The notes below the pieces were generated by a model, which saw nothing but the letters and a program-made list of their open reading frames with translations, did not search any database and was not told the origin of the DNA. The position numbers were made by a program, and so were the translations under genes. From Macrolepiota albuminosa (taxonomy: Eukaryota > Basidiomycota > Agaricomycetes > Agaricales > Agaricaceae), in NCBI GenBank assembly GCA_027475525.1, contig JAMWFC010000072.1:43599-107598 (forward strand): a DNA stretch of 64,000 nucleotides. Reading direction: 5' to 3'. Shown piece after piece: positions 33,145 through 43,597 of the stretch; the first letter of the stretch is position 1, and each line of letters begins with the position of its first letter.

Positions 33145-34894
33145 TGTCTTCTAGATACTCTTAAGAAGCCAACAAGCTGGTAAATTAGTATGTAGGCTCA
33201 GCCCGACTGCTATCTGCAATACAGAACCCTCTGAAATAGTTTGGGAAAATTGAAGAGCAGGAACCAATTCTGACTCCTTACAAGAAGAGACCAGAACCTC
33301 CAACTGGAACCTCTGCGAGCACTAGCTATGCTATGATGCCCACTGAAATAGATGTGGATGCCACCACTGGGCCAGTGGAAATGTCAATTCTACCAAGAAT
33401 GACAACCCTGAGGAATCAAGCATCATAAGCTCCCTTGATGATGATGGTGAATGTCATTTTGTATCTACGATAGAGCTGGATATTGTAGATCAGAACAATA
33501 TACAGTTGAATGCTATGTTTACACAACCCCCACTACAGGATCTAATAGACAAGCATCTAGTTAGAGATATAACTGAGGCATGGAACAACATGACCCTGGA
33601 TAAGCAGGATCAGATTGATAAGAGGATGTAAAAGGTATTGTTCACTTGTCAGAAACAATCCAGAAGTAAGGGAAAAGGGATAGACCCCCAAAATTGGAGA
33701 GATTTAAACCTAGACAAAACAGAGATGGACCTGGATATACAAAGGGACATCCTAAACAAGATAAACTCAAATCAAGAACACAATTTTCAGCAGTTCAATC
33801 AAGAAGCCTCAGATGGCGCAGTGGAGTTGGAACACAACACTGATAATGGAGACAATGGGGAAAGTCCTAACAAAGACACAACAGATGCAGCAGAAAGACT
33901 CAATATATCTTGAGAAGATCTATTAGATTATATTCATAATAAAAGAAAACTTGCCAAAGAAATGAATCACATTAAGAAGACACAACTATCTTTACATAAG
34001 AAGCATAAAGGGTGAGCCACAATTGAACCTATATCAGACAAGCTTGCCACCTGATACAGAAGGTAGCTAAAGGATCTAAATCTAAGCATAGGTACCAACC
34101 TTGAAGAGAATGTAAACATAGCCAGGACCCTAAGATATCTCAACATGCAGGCAAGGAGGCTGCCACCAAGCCTATAATCCAGATAGCTGCACATAGTGCA
34201 CTGGGCAGAGCATTCCACCATTTGGGAAAACAACGTTGCAACTATTTATCCAACTCAGAACCAAACTAGAGTCCATCTGACTCCTCAAAAGACAGTGGAT
34301 CAGAATTGGACTCTACTTTTGGATACCAGAGCAAGGAAAGCAAGTCCAGCACTGATAGCAGTTTGAGTCTGGATCATCATACTACCATAGAGGAAAACGC
34401 CATGCCCATTGGTCAAAACATAACCACTCCCATAAATGCTCACAGAAATCCATTATTAAGCCTACATTGCTGGAGAAATATGATGGAAGGATGGATATTC
34501 ATGCTTTCCATAGGTTCCTCACACATGGCATGGCATATATAAAGTATGGCTATGTTGAGAAAAGACATCAGGTCATGGTACTATCTGAGTTTCTGACAGG
34601 AAAGGCATACACGTTCTACACACGTTCAGTGTCCCTGGAGCCTAAACACTGGTCATTGAGAAAGTTCTTTATAGAAATGTTCAATTACTGCTTCCCTATT
34701 GACTTTAGGAATCAGCAAAGGGGAAAACTAAATAGTTTCACTCAGAGACAGAGGTCTGTGCATGAGTATATGGCAGATCTAGATGAGTTATTCACCATTG
34801 TCAGGTCCAATGGGGTAAGAGCTCACATGGTGAAGCTCTTCAATAGGTTATGACCTGCTCTGCATAAAGTACTCCTTTGTGAACATATGAACCT
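33145..34894 (+). pseudogene. Gypsy-2 gag N-terminus and capsid
   Basis: Starts MSSRYS-like near 33143, followed by stops. An open stretch at 33638-33913 (EMDLDIQRDILNKINS) is the part missing from Gypsy-1 at the Tc1 site. The capsid domain at 34467-34853 carries LEPKHWSLRKFFIEMFNY and RSVHEYMADLDELFTIV. The frame stops at the position of the TRIM insertion. Confidence 0.8.
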
Positions 34895-35495
34895 TGTCAT
34901 GACCCACAGCATCATGACACTGGATACTGCTTAAATAGTGCCTGCAACATGTCAAGCCAGGCTTGACATTGTGGCCTTTTAGCCCAGTTGGTAGATCACT
35001 TCTATTGCAGGAGTTGTGGTCATCACAGAATGTCAAGCCTAAAAGGTCAAGCGTTCAACTCCCTGAGTTGGCAGATTCTGGGTGGTCCAGAATTGTTGCA
35101 TTGGGGTCTCTCTGAACAATTGGCTTACTGGCAGGGGTCAGGGGGCCTACTATTTAACAAGGCAGAATGCCAGGAGCTTGGACTAGAGACTGAGAGTCCT
35201 TGTGTTTCCCAGTTGGGCAGCTGACAGGCAGTCAGAAGGGGCCGACGGTACTTTCACAAGTCAGACCCTGTGTTTCCCAGTTGGGCAGCTGACAGGCAGT
35301 CAGAAGGGGCCGACGGTACTTTCACAGGCATCTCGAGGGCTCGATGCTTAAAGAGAGGGCACTGTCATGACCCACAGCATCATGACACTGGATACTGCTT
35401 AAATAGTGCCTGCAACATGTCAAGCCAGGCTTGACATTGTGGCCTTTTAGCCCAGTTGGTAGATCACTTCTATTGCAGGAGTTGTGGTCATCACA
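34895..35495. mobile_element. TRIM (miniature LTR retrotransposon)
   Basis: 601 bp with 133-bp LTRs at 34895-35027 and 35363-35495 (TGTCATGACC ... GGTCATCACA), flanked by AACCT on both sides (34890-34894 and 35496-35500). A purine-rich AAAGAGAGGGCAC precedes the right LTR, placing the element on the plus strand. It has no coding capacity. Each LTR holds TTTTAGCCCAGTTGGTAGA, which fits a tRNA A-box. Internally a 68-bp direct repeat (from 35201 and 35269) is present. It is inserted in Gypsy-2 gag. Confidence 0.9.
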
Positions 35496-35500
35496 AACCT

Positions 35501-36193
35501 GGAATACATGTCCTGGAAGAAGATGGTATGAGAAGCTGAGTACCAAGAAATGGCAGAGAACGTCAATCTGAGAGATTACAGCAGTCAGAACTACAACAAC
35601 CATCCCAATTAGTCACAACATTCTGGTCACAACCATGGTGGAAAAGAAGAAAACTCTTGACACAGAAAGCTGCAACACATGATTAACCAATTAAAAGGCC
35701 ACAAGTTGACTGTAAAATGCAAAACCAACACCACTCCTGGAGGGCCATTCCAGGATAAGCCTAGAGCAGGGATGCCCTCCCAACCAACCAAATTGCTTCC
35801 AGATAAAAGGAAGGGCAATCAATCAGGGCCATTACTTAGCAAGGAGGAGAGAGATGAGCTGAGAGCTGCTAATAAATATTTCATATGTGGAGAAGAAGGA
35901 CACTTCGCTCACAACTGCCATAATAAAGGCAAGATGAAGTCTGGTAACAGCAAATGTCTGGAGATCAGTGCATTTGAAATGCATTTAAATCTCAAACACA
36001 CCAAAGAACTCCACGTTGCTAGCCTGGGTGAAACAATGACCATCCTACATGTCAGAATGGTAGAATAGGGTACCTCAGGATCCCTAAAGAAATATGATAG
36101 TGATGAGGATACCATACATGATCTCCAATCCATATTGGATTCTGACTGCAAGGACAGTCTCATTGCAGGAAGTGACAAAGCCCCTGGCACAGC
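35501..36193 (+). pseudogene. Gypsy-2 gag C-terminal part with zinc knuckle
   Basis: 35679-36068 carries SKEERDELRAANKYF and the knuckle ICGEEGHFAHNC, whose first Cys position is changed to Phe/Ile context. This copy is not split here, which shows where the insertions in Gypsy-1 lie. Confidence 0.75.
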
Positions 36194-36397
36194 TGTAACA
36201 CTTCCAGAGAATTGAACCGACAACCTCAGGAAAACTGGAACTAGCAGGGCTTGAACCTGCATCGCATGTTACCATTACACCATAGTCCCATGTTACTACT
36301 TGCTTTTTCTTGTCAACTAGTACTATTCTAGCTTTAGTCAATCAAGGCTTAGGCATAACCCCGGGCTTTAACTAAGGTGTATTGACACACCCTTACA
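36194..36397 (-). mobile_element. Solo LTR carrying a tRNA-like sequence (copy 2)
   Basis: 204 bp, TGTAACAC...CCTTACA, flanked by ACAGC on both sides (36189-36193 and 36398-36402). No internal region remains, as after LTR-LTR recombination. Strand is given by the tRNA-like sequence. Confidence 0.9.
36237..36289 (-). other. tRNA-like sequence without anticodon arm (copy 2)
   Basis: 53 nt. A seven-pair acceptor stem (GGGACTA with TAGTTCC, one G-U), a D-arm with stem GTGT/ACAT around AATGGTA, five linking bases GCGAT, and a perfect T-arm GCAGG-TTCAAGC-CCTGC. TGGTGTAATGG and GGTTCAAGCCC fit the RNA polymerase III A and B boxes. The anticodon arm is absent. The D-arm and GCGAT resemble tRNA-Gln. 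No T-run terminator follows directly. Confidence 0.65.
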
Positions 36398-36577
36398 ACA
36401 GCCTTGGCACTACAATTTGGCAAAATATCACTCACATGCATTCCCTCCAAGGATAACACAGCTGACATCTTTACCAAAGCCCTTTCCATCCCAGTCTTCC
36501 TACACCTTTGACCACAACTAGGCCTACAGTAAAGACAGCAATTCTATATAAGGAAGAATGTCCATGGTGAGGAGGAG

Positions 36578-36860
36578 TGTTAGATATTGTGATACCACAC
36601 AGATACTCTGGACTGTTACATTCAGAGTCAATATCAAATATCAACTACATTGTGCTACAAGGCCACCATTGACATATTACCTGGTGAACAATGGACTTAT
36701 TGTTCATCTCAGACATATATAATCAAGCTACTACTAGACACAACCCTCAGTCAATTATATCAGACTGAGGAGTATATCACACTACAAACATTAACTTATA
36801 CACTTAACTGACTGGACCATAGAATAATCTCATATTGTTCTTAAGGTCTCTTTTCTAACA
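36578..36860 (+). repeat. Copia-1 3' LTR
   Basis: 283 bp from TGTTAGATATTG to TTTTCTAACA, with 7-bp inverted ends, preceded by a polypurine tract. Confidence 0.8.
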
Positions 36861-38510
36861 TAATATTTAAGAATTATAGACATGATAGTAAATTTGAATC
36901 TCTGATAAAATCACCTCCACAATTCCTGGCCAGTGCCTAGTCTGATGATATGATGCTGTACCAGTAGTTAGAGACACAACATGCACTAAAAGTCAAAATA
37001 AACATTTAATCATAAGGCTGAAAATTGTAAGCCTCCTGGTAGCAGTTTCAACAAATTATATCTCTAAAAACACCCTAATAAATACACAGAAAATACAGAA
37101 CAAAGAGCAGGAACCAGCTCAAGCAATTCAATAAGAGTCCAGCCACTGTTATGGAGAAGAGAAGCTTGGGGGCTGGCAAAGGGAGCAAAATGTGATGATC
37201 TGGATAGATCTAATCTAACAATGCCTGATTTGACATGACTGAAAGAAAAAAAGAAGAAGCATAGAGGGATGTCAAAAGAAGCATAGAATGCAGGGAAGGG
37301 CTAAAAGAGGAAAGAAGAATCTATAAATAGAATCATGCTAAAAAGAGCAGAGACAAATAGAGAAGTGGCAACAAAGAATAATCAAGATGAATGGTAGAAA
37401 AAGAAACTGAATAGTGGCACTAAAATATGCATTTAAAAAGGGAAACTGGACTAACAAATATGTTATTGATGCTGGAGAGGCTACAATAAAGAGCTATGTG
37501 TAGCTAGTAGTCTGTGCACTGGAAAAATAGTATAAATAGTCCAAGTAGAATAGAGACAAAGGCTTGGTGGTTCCCAGAGAGTGAATTACTTAGACTAGAG
37601 TTTGTTGAAACCCTCTGCATTTCAGAGTATTTGATATTCTGGGAAGCACTCCAACTTTCAATACATCAACTTTATTGTCAAAAAGCAGTGTGGATTAGAG
37701 GAGACTTTCTAGGACTGCCTATAAACCCCAGAACTATAGTAATACTTGCACCCCAAGTACTACACTGACTGCAGCCTCTTCACTGGTGACTCATGGACAA
37801 TACCTTATAGGTAACATGTATGGCTCCTCCTAGTTTGAGTGCACAATACTCATCTAGAAGTTTTAGCCTCTATATTCCATGTTTACTGTTTCTTATAATT
37901 AGTAATCTGGGTCCAACATAGTCACTTCTAAAGGAGTTATTATAATTTACTAAAGTCTTGTCTACAATTTCATATATGCTTCTTTTTAATATGTTATTTT
38001 GTTGTTACCTGCTCTAAATCACTTTTATCTCAGCACACTGCTGTGATACTATCAACAAAAAAGGTTCAGAATTATGGCAGGCAGCTAAAACTACAAGGAC
38101 AATAAACATCATTAACAATAAACTTTGGAATTTGACCACCTCTATGCTACTTTTCAGCTGTAGCTCCTTCTAACTTAATTGTAACAGAGTCAACAGCAGC
38201 AGTAGAAAGTAAGCATAACCTTAATCTGTACAAGGTCAGATTAAGGAGACTGAGCAAGAATGTTAAAACAGATTAGAGGTGAATTCTGAAAGAAGAAAGC
38301 TATATGGAAAGAAGGAGAAAAGATCTCTGACAAAATGAGCTTTGAGTACAGTCCAAGCAATGATACCTGTCACAGGACAAATAGACTTAGTCCATGTATA
38401 AAATGTCAAAGGTATGCCATGTCTCTGTGCCTCCCTCCATCTGAGGATATAGGGGACATGCATTATGTGAGCTCAGCTATGCCACCTTGAAATGTTTTTT
38501 TTTTCTCCGC
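36861..38510. other. AT-rich region, no gene recognised
   Basis: About 1.6 kb of CpG-poor DNA without a supported frame; short open stretches (37514-37768) have no motif. Probably decayed transposon sequence. Confidence 0.4.
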
Positions 38511-38556
38511 CACACCTCAGTTTGTACTGCATTGATGCATATAGCACTGAGATGTG
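38511..38556. repeat. Hairpin, CACCTCAGT-type arms
   Basis: Arms CACACCTCAGT (38511) and ACTGAGATGTG (38546) with a GCATTGATGCAT-containing loop. Its arms resemble those at 19572-19611 and 27723-27757. It sits close to the left edge of the Harbinger genes. Confidence 0.5.
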
Positions 38557-38795
38557 TATTTTCTGTTATTTAGGACAATAGAGCATTTCTGCAGGGCATT
38601 TCAAATTTTTGTTACAACTCTCCAAATTTTTGTTAAGCTCAGTTGCAAGGGTTCTCTTGGCTTTTGCACATCACTGATAGATGATGGCCAGTTATCATAT
38701 CCAAAGTCTGATTGTTTACTGAATTTTGCACCTTTTTTGTGTTTTACATATATTTCCTCCTTCTGTTACATTTCTCTGCTCCCAACCTCCTTGAA

Positions 38796-39978
38796 ATGGA
38801 CTCTAAACCTGAGTTGAAAAATGCAAAAGAAATTTCTGCCAAGCCGACATGCCACAGAACCCCATTTACTGCCAAAGAACTCTTTGAGATTGTTCAAGCA
38901 GCTGTGAAGGTCAAGTGGTTTGAGGCTAAACATGGTGAAAAGGGAGAAAAATCCAATGAGATGGGAAATCTCATATGTGAGCAGGGGGTCTCAGATAGTA
39001 ACAACATTTTTGAGATGCGACTTGAGGAGCTAATCCTGTGGCATGAGGTACGACATGTCCATAGTATGCGTGAGACACATGTTATATTAATAAATCCATC
39101 ATTCACAGGATCCAGAGAAGGCACCAAAATCTATCAGTAATGCCATCATGGGAACAACATATGAAGGCACATTTGATGTGCCTCTTGATAAACTCTCCTT
39201 CATGAAGAAGACATTTGAGGAGAAGACCGATGAGGAAAAGGAGAAAACACAAAAGGTGAGGGACAGTATCTGGAAAATCTGCATGTCCAAGCTGATATTC
39301 CTTTGACAGAAGAATGAAGATGATTGAAAGGGTGGGGAAGCAATCCATCATGCATCATCTAACCGGTTGAGCCACCAAAGAGAAGCGCTCAAGGCATGTG
39401 AAGAATCTGATAGAAGCGATTCCAAGAACATCGACTCGGAGAAAACAGATTGTTCCAGCCCAACTTCCCCAGGCCAACCCACTGTAACCCCACCTGCTCC
39501 TTCCAACTCTTTTCCTACGCCCCAATCTTCCACTTCTTCAGCACACCTTGCTGACATTTCATCATCACCATTAATTTGTCTCGATACATTGCCACCTCAA
39601 ATCCCTTCTCCCTTACCTACAGCTAGTACTGCATCCAACGCTGATAAAGAAAATATGCCAGCCCACGCTCCCATCTCAAAGCCACCTTCAACCACGACTA
39701 ACCCTACTCCTCCTGCATGTCAACCCTCTGCCAAACCTGTATCAAAGCCAGCTGTAAAACCACTCTCCACTATCAAGCTTGGAAAGTGATCATCAATCAG
39801 GTTTGATGATGAAGAAAATATGTCTACCCATAACATAAAGCATATTCACAAGAGTGACTTTGATGTTGTGGGGTACATGGAGGAAGAGAGGGAAGAACAT
39901 TGTAAATTTCAAGAGAAACTTTTGGAAGGGTTGGATTTTGCACGGGTGCAAGCAGAAAAAGTGGCGGAGAACAATTAA
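38796..39978 (+). pseudogene. Harbinger-associated DNA-binding-type protein
   Basis: Exon 1 (38796-39047) and exon 2 (from 39109) join in phase over a 61-nt GT-AG intron. HRTPFTAKELFEIVQAAVKV and the following KWFEAKHGEKGEK resemble proteins that accompany PIF/Harbinger transposases in basidiomycetes. A Pro/Ser/Thr-rich middle and a coiled C-terminus (EEREEHCKFQEKLLE) follow. Stops at about 39304, 39325 and 39787 lie in one otherwise open frame. It is convergent with the transposase. In Harbinger elements this second protein helps nuclear import and DNA binding of the transposase. Confidence 0.65.
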
Positions 39979-40224
39979 GACTTCTAAGATTGGTTCCTCA
40001 GTGTCATAACCAATGCCCTTCTGAAGTGAGCATTCATATATTGATATCTAGATGGTTTACTACTTTCTTTGAACCCATTTTTACCTTACATGTTGATACT
40101 TGAGTACTTATCTGATCTTCATTGTAATCTCAAGAGAAACCTCTCGCAATACCCTTTTGAACAATCACTTGTATATAGTTGGATCTGTATAATTTTTTAC
40201 TCTCTTCTAATTGATATATCTATG

Positions 40225-41430
40225 TTAATGGTGCAAGTATTCTTGTAGTGAGGGTGGTGGACAATTAAAGTATTGAGATATTTGATTGGGCCAAATGCAA
40301 TTGAGGCAATTTGTGAGGAGGACACCTACACAATAATAGTGTGCTAAAGGAGAGGCATAAGGCCTCATCTTCCACCCAGCATTGAGAAACAGCCATGTGT
40401 TAGACACAATGCCAAAACCATGCTCAACCTTGATTCTGACAGCTGACATTGTTGCATTCCAATCCAATTCCTCCTCGGTGCACTCGCCCATTCCAGCATA
40501 TGGGCTGAGGATATTGGGTCCCACTCTGTAAGCCAAATCTCCAAAGATTTGGAAAGTATGCAGGGCACGCTCCTCTGCTGGGGTGTTTTGAAGAGCTTCT
40601 GCATTGGATTCTTTGTGGTATGTGAATTGGGCAAGTCAATCAAGTAGCCTGCTATCACTGAGCAGGAAGTTATTGTTATGGCAGCCTTCAAATGCTCTGT
40701 ATAAGTGGCCAATGATTCCATTTGGCAGCATAAGGGCTTGAAATTTCAATGCATGGAATTTCTTGTGGCTGTTGTAGGCCTATCATTGATACTAGGTGGG
40801 GCAGCAAATGTGCCATATCATGCAATCAAGGAAGCCAAAGATTGTCTTGATTTGCGCTCCTTGTCATTTGATAGCCTCTGCATACTTTGCAAGTTCAGAA
40901 GGGTGTAAGAGCCCCTCTGAGTTGCAGCCCAATAAATGCTCCCAATTTTTGCCAATGAATTCCACCAATTCATTAACTACTTCTGATATAAGAGAAGCAG
41001 GCCGATTGTACAGTAAAGAGAGTGACCAAAGGTCACCTGCACTGCAAAACCATGCTAAGAGCAGACAAAACCCTTCTAAGCCAGTAAAAGAATATCTACT
41101 GGCTATACCAAACTCCTCCAGTATCTCCAGTGCTTCCAGCATCTCAAAGATCTCTGGTGCAGTCAATCTGTGAGTGGAGTCTAATTAGCAGGTGTGATGG
41201 CTGTGATAAATCCTGGCACACCAAAATCTCCACAAACACTCCCTGTCCTCCAGCTTTCTGATCCACTCCTCTGTTATTCTCTGACCTCCAGGTTCCGGTT
41301 GAGAAGCATTGGGCTTCCATACTCCAGCTGAAAAAGCTAAATGCTCAATATTTTCCCAGATCACTGTAGAAAATGCACAATGTCCAGACATACAAAATAT
41401 GTTAGATGCCAAGACATGCCTGACACTCAT
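40225..41430 (-). pseudogene. PIF/Harbinger transposase (DDE_Tnp_4 type)
   Basis: Read leftwards: RECLWRF near 41240,  GLEGFCLLLAWFCSAGDLWS and RPASLISEVVNELVEF in 41166-40864, IKTIFGFLDC (first Asp) after a stop, HALKFQALMLPNGII, FLLSDSRLLD (second Asp), then AVRIKVEHGFGIVSNTWLF (Glu) and YYCVGVLLTNCLNCI to the stop at 40225. All three catalytic residues are present, but stops and a frame change near 40530 break the frame. The N-terminal edge near 41280-41430 overlaps the start of Copia-2 gag, so the exact limit is uncertain. Terminal repeats were not found. Confidence 0.75.
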
Positions 41431-42855
41431 CAGGCCTATATGGGAATCCCTCTATGCAACTGTCCCAAGTTCCATGTCCTCCAGAAATCACCTGTCTCTT
41501 TTAGAAGTCATGGACTGCCTCAGATTCACTGTGACTGCCCAACAAGAGACTTTCTCACTGAATGCTGCTCTAAAGGCTGACATAACCACTAAACACAGGC
41601 TCAATAGAAAAGCAGACACATGGTGCAATTTCCATTAATTGGAATCTCACAATACATCTGATTGCCATATACTCAAGGCAAAAAAAAATGGAAAGAAAAA
41701 AAAGAGCCAAAAAAAAGTGAGAACAAAGGCAAACTAGGCCAGTCACAATTCTGAATCAGAGAGTGGGAGCTCAGATGGCACAGAGAGTGTTTCAGACAGT
41801 GGAAGCATAGGAATTTTGAGTACAAAGTTTGCTCATGTCTCTAAGGCTTTAATGTCATGCATTTTAGCTTATATCAGGAGTGCTTCAAAGGACTTTGCCT
41901 GCTCACACACTATAGCTGACTCCAGTGCATCAGCCCACATGACTCCACACCAAGAATGGTTCAAGTGCAGGACATTTAAAGAGCTAAAACCTTTTCAGAA
42001 AATTATTTCAGTGACAACTCCCATGTTAAGGCCACCAGCATTGGCATGATTATGCTTGAATGCATAGTTGACGGTCATACCAAAACTACAAAACTCAAAA
42101 ACACCCTATATGTTCCTTATTTCAACTCAGTCTTATATCAATACAACAGCTCAATAAGGCTGGTTATTACACCACATTTAAAAATGGAGCATGTAAAATA
42201 AAGTTCTCAAAAAAGTGGAAAGTAATGCTTACTGGATCACAAAAAAGAAATCTATATCACCTGAATGTTTCCTCTCTGATATATGCACTCATATTGATTG
42301 ATATCAACACACTGCACCAGTGCTTTGCACACATATCTCCAAATCAACTGGTTCAGATAGTGAACAATGGATGCATTGAGAAAATTGACAGAACAACAGG
42401 AAAGCCAAAATTCTGTGAACCATGTGTATTAGCAAAATGAAAGAAGCTTCCTTTCAAACATGAAGGGCAGAGAGCAATTCATCCCTTTCAAGTCAGATAC
42501 TCAGATGTTGGGAGACCAGTGACACCAGCAGATTGCTATAGAAACAGATACTGGATCTTATTCATTGACAAATATGAGTGTTTTTCTTGAGTATACTTCA
42601 TAAAAAGGAAAGATAAGGCTCTATCACACTTTTACAAGTTCAAAAGTGACATTCAGACTTATCTAGGAGCTAAAATTGGAGAACTTCATCTTTCAGAAAA
42701 TTTTATAAGTTTCTTCCAATTGGACAATAGTGGGGAATACATCAGAAAAAGATTCCAAGAAGAATTCAGAGAAACTAGCACTGTGCATTTAACAACAGCA
42801 CCTGACACTCCAAAACAGAATGGACTTGCTAAACGCATGAACCAAACACTCATGA
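41300..42855 (+). pseudogene. Copia-2 gag end, protease and integrase N-terminal half
   Basis: gag-like residues run to 41640. A degenerate zinc knuckle spans a stop (WCNFH, stop, LESHNTSDCHILK). ADSSASAHMTPHQEW near 41910 corresponds to the DSGASxHM protease motif with Gly replaced by Ser. The pre-integrase domain has LHQCFAHISPNQLVQIV and FCEPCVLAK. The core has RYSDVGRPVTP and later FFQLDNSGEYIRKRF, then TTAPDTPKQNGLAKRMNQTL, where the solo LTR enters. Confidence 0.75.
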
Positions 42856-43592
42856 TGTCAGGTTCTGCTGAGTCGGGGGCTTTCCGGGAAAGCAATCGCC
42901 CTTACAATGTGGACTTGACCCACGGATACTTGGGTGTCTGGAACTCCGGGGCTAGGACTCCGGGGTTCAAGATGTGGACAGAGGAATCCCAGGAGAGGGG
43001 ACTTGGTCCGGGGGTTTTGGGTGGTGGGTAGCTGGGGAGTTCAGGTGGGGGTCGAGTCGTGAACCAGAGGTTCTAAGACGAGACCAAGTTAGTAAATTAA
43101 AGTTGCGAAGTGCGTACCAATCTTAGAGCACGCGAGTATTCAAGCGTGCCAGTCAAGCGTGCCAGTCAATGTGTACCAGTCAAATAAAGGGCACGCAACA
43201 ATTCAAGTAACCAAGTGAAAACAGTGTAAGCAGTGTAATATCAAGACTAGCAAATACAACAGGGAACTATGCTATAAGTACTACGGGACCGGGTCTCAGG
43301 GTTCCGGGGTGTCTGGGATGGGCTCCGGGGGTCATTGAGTAGCGGCAGGGACTGTATACCGGGATCACGCGTGTGGGGCGCATGATCAATTGGCACAGAG
43401 GGAGCTGTGATGCGTGATGCGTGATAGCCAGAAATGAGTCGCGTGATCTGATCGTTGATCGGGGCTAGCAGCAGCTAATGGCGGTCCTTGATGCGCGTGA
43501 TGGCGGAGCGTGTCCTGCGGGGTTGGAGGGAGGGTCCCGGATGGTGTTCTGGGGGTGTCCTGGGGTGGGCCCGGAGGGGAGGGGTTGTGACA
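42856..43592. mobile_element. CpG-rich 737-bp solo LTR
   Basis: TGTCAGG...GTGACA ends, flanked by CATGA on both sides (42851-42855 and 43593-43597). GC- and CpG-rich within a CpG-poor element, so it arrived late or is less methylated. No other copy in the window. Confidence 0.9.
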
Positions 43593-43597
43593 CATGA

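Larger units (their letters stand above)
32795..36411 (+). mobile_element. Gypsy-2: truncated second copy of Gypsy-1
   Basis: A 220-bp LTR (32795-33014) is followed by gag only. Similarity to Gypsy-1 stops at CCTTGGCACTA (about 36411), where Copia-1 sequence resumes. Protease, pol and the 3' LTR are absent. It carries a TRIM (34895-35495) and a tRNA-like solo LTR (36194-36397). Confidence 0.85.
30911..36860 (+). mobile_element. Copia-1 LTR retrotransposon, interrupted and partly deleted
   Basis: gag, protease and integrase N-terminus (30911-32794) are followed by an inserted, truncated Gypsy (32795-36411), then the last codons of the Copia RNase H (IPSKDNTADIFTKAL near 36445-36490), a polypurine tract GGTGAGGAGGAG and the 3' LTR at 36578. 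The rest of integrase, RT and most of RNase H are missing. Confidence 0.8.

Noticed and set aside
34973..35068. Functional tRNA gene in the TRIM
   Set aside because: Only the A-box part is convincing. The T-arm and a proper anticodon loop cannot be placed together.
35201..35335. 68-bp repeat in the TRIM as an assembly overlap
   Set aside because: The period is 68, not 77, so it does not fit the common pattern.
36237..36289. Functional tRNA-Gln gene
   Set aside because: The anticodon arm is missing and the sequence is part of an LTR, so it is reported as tRNA-like only.
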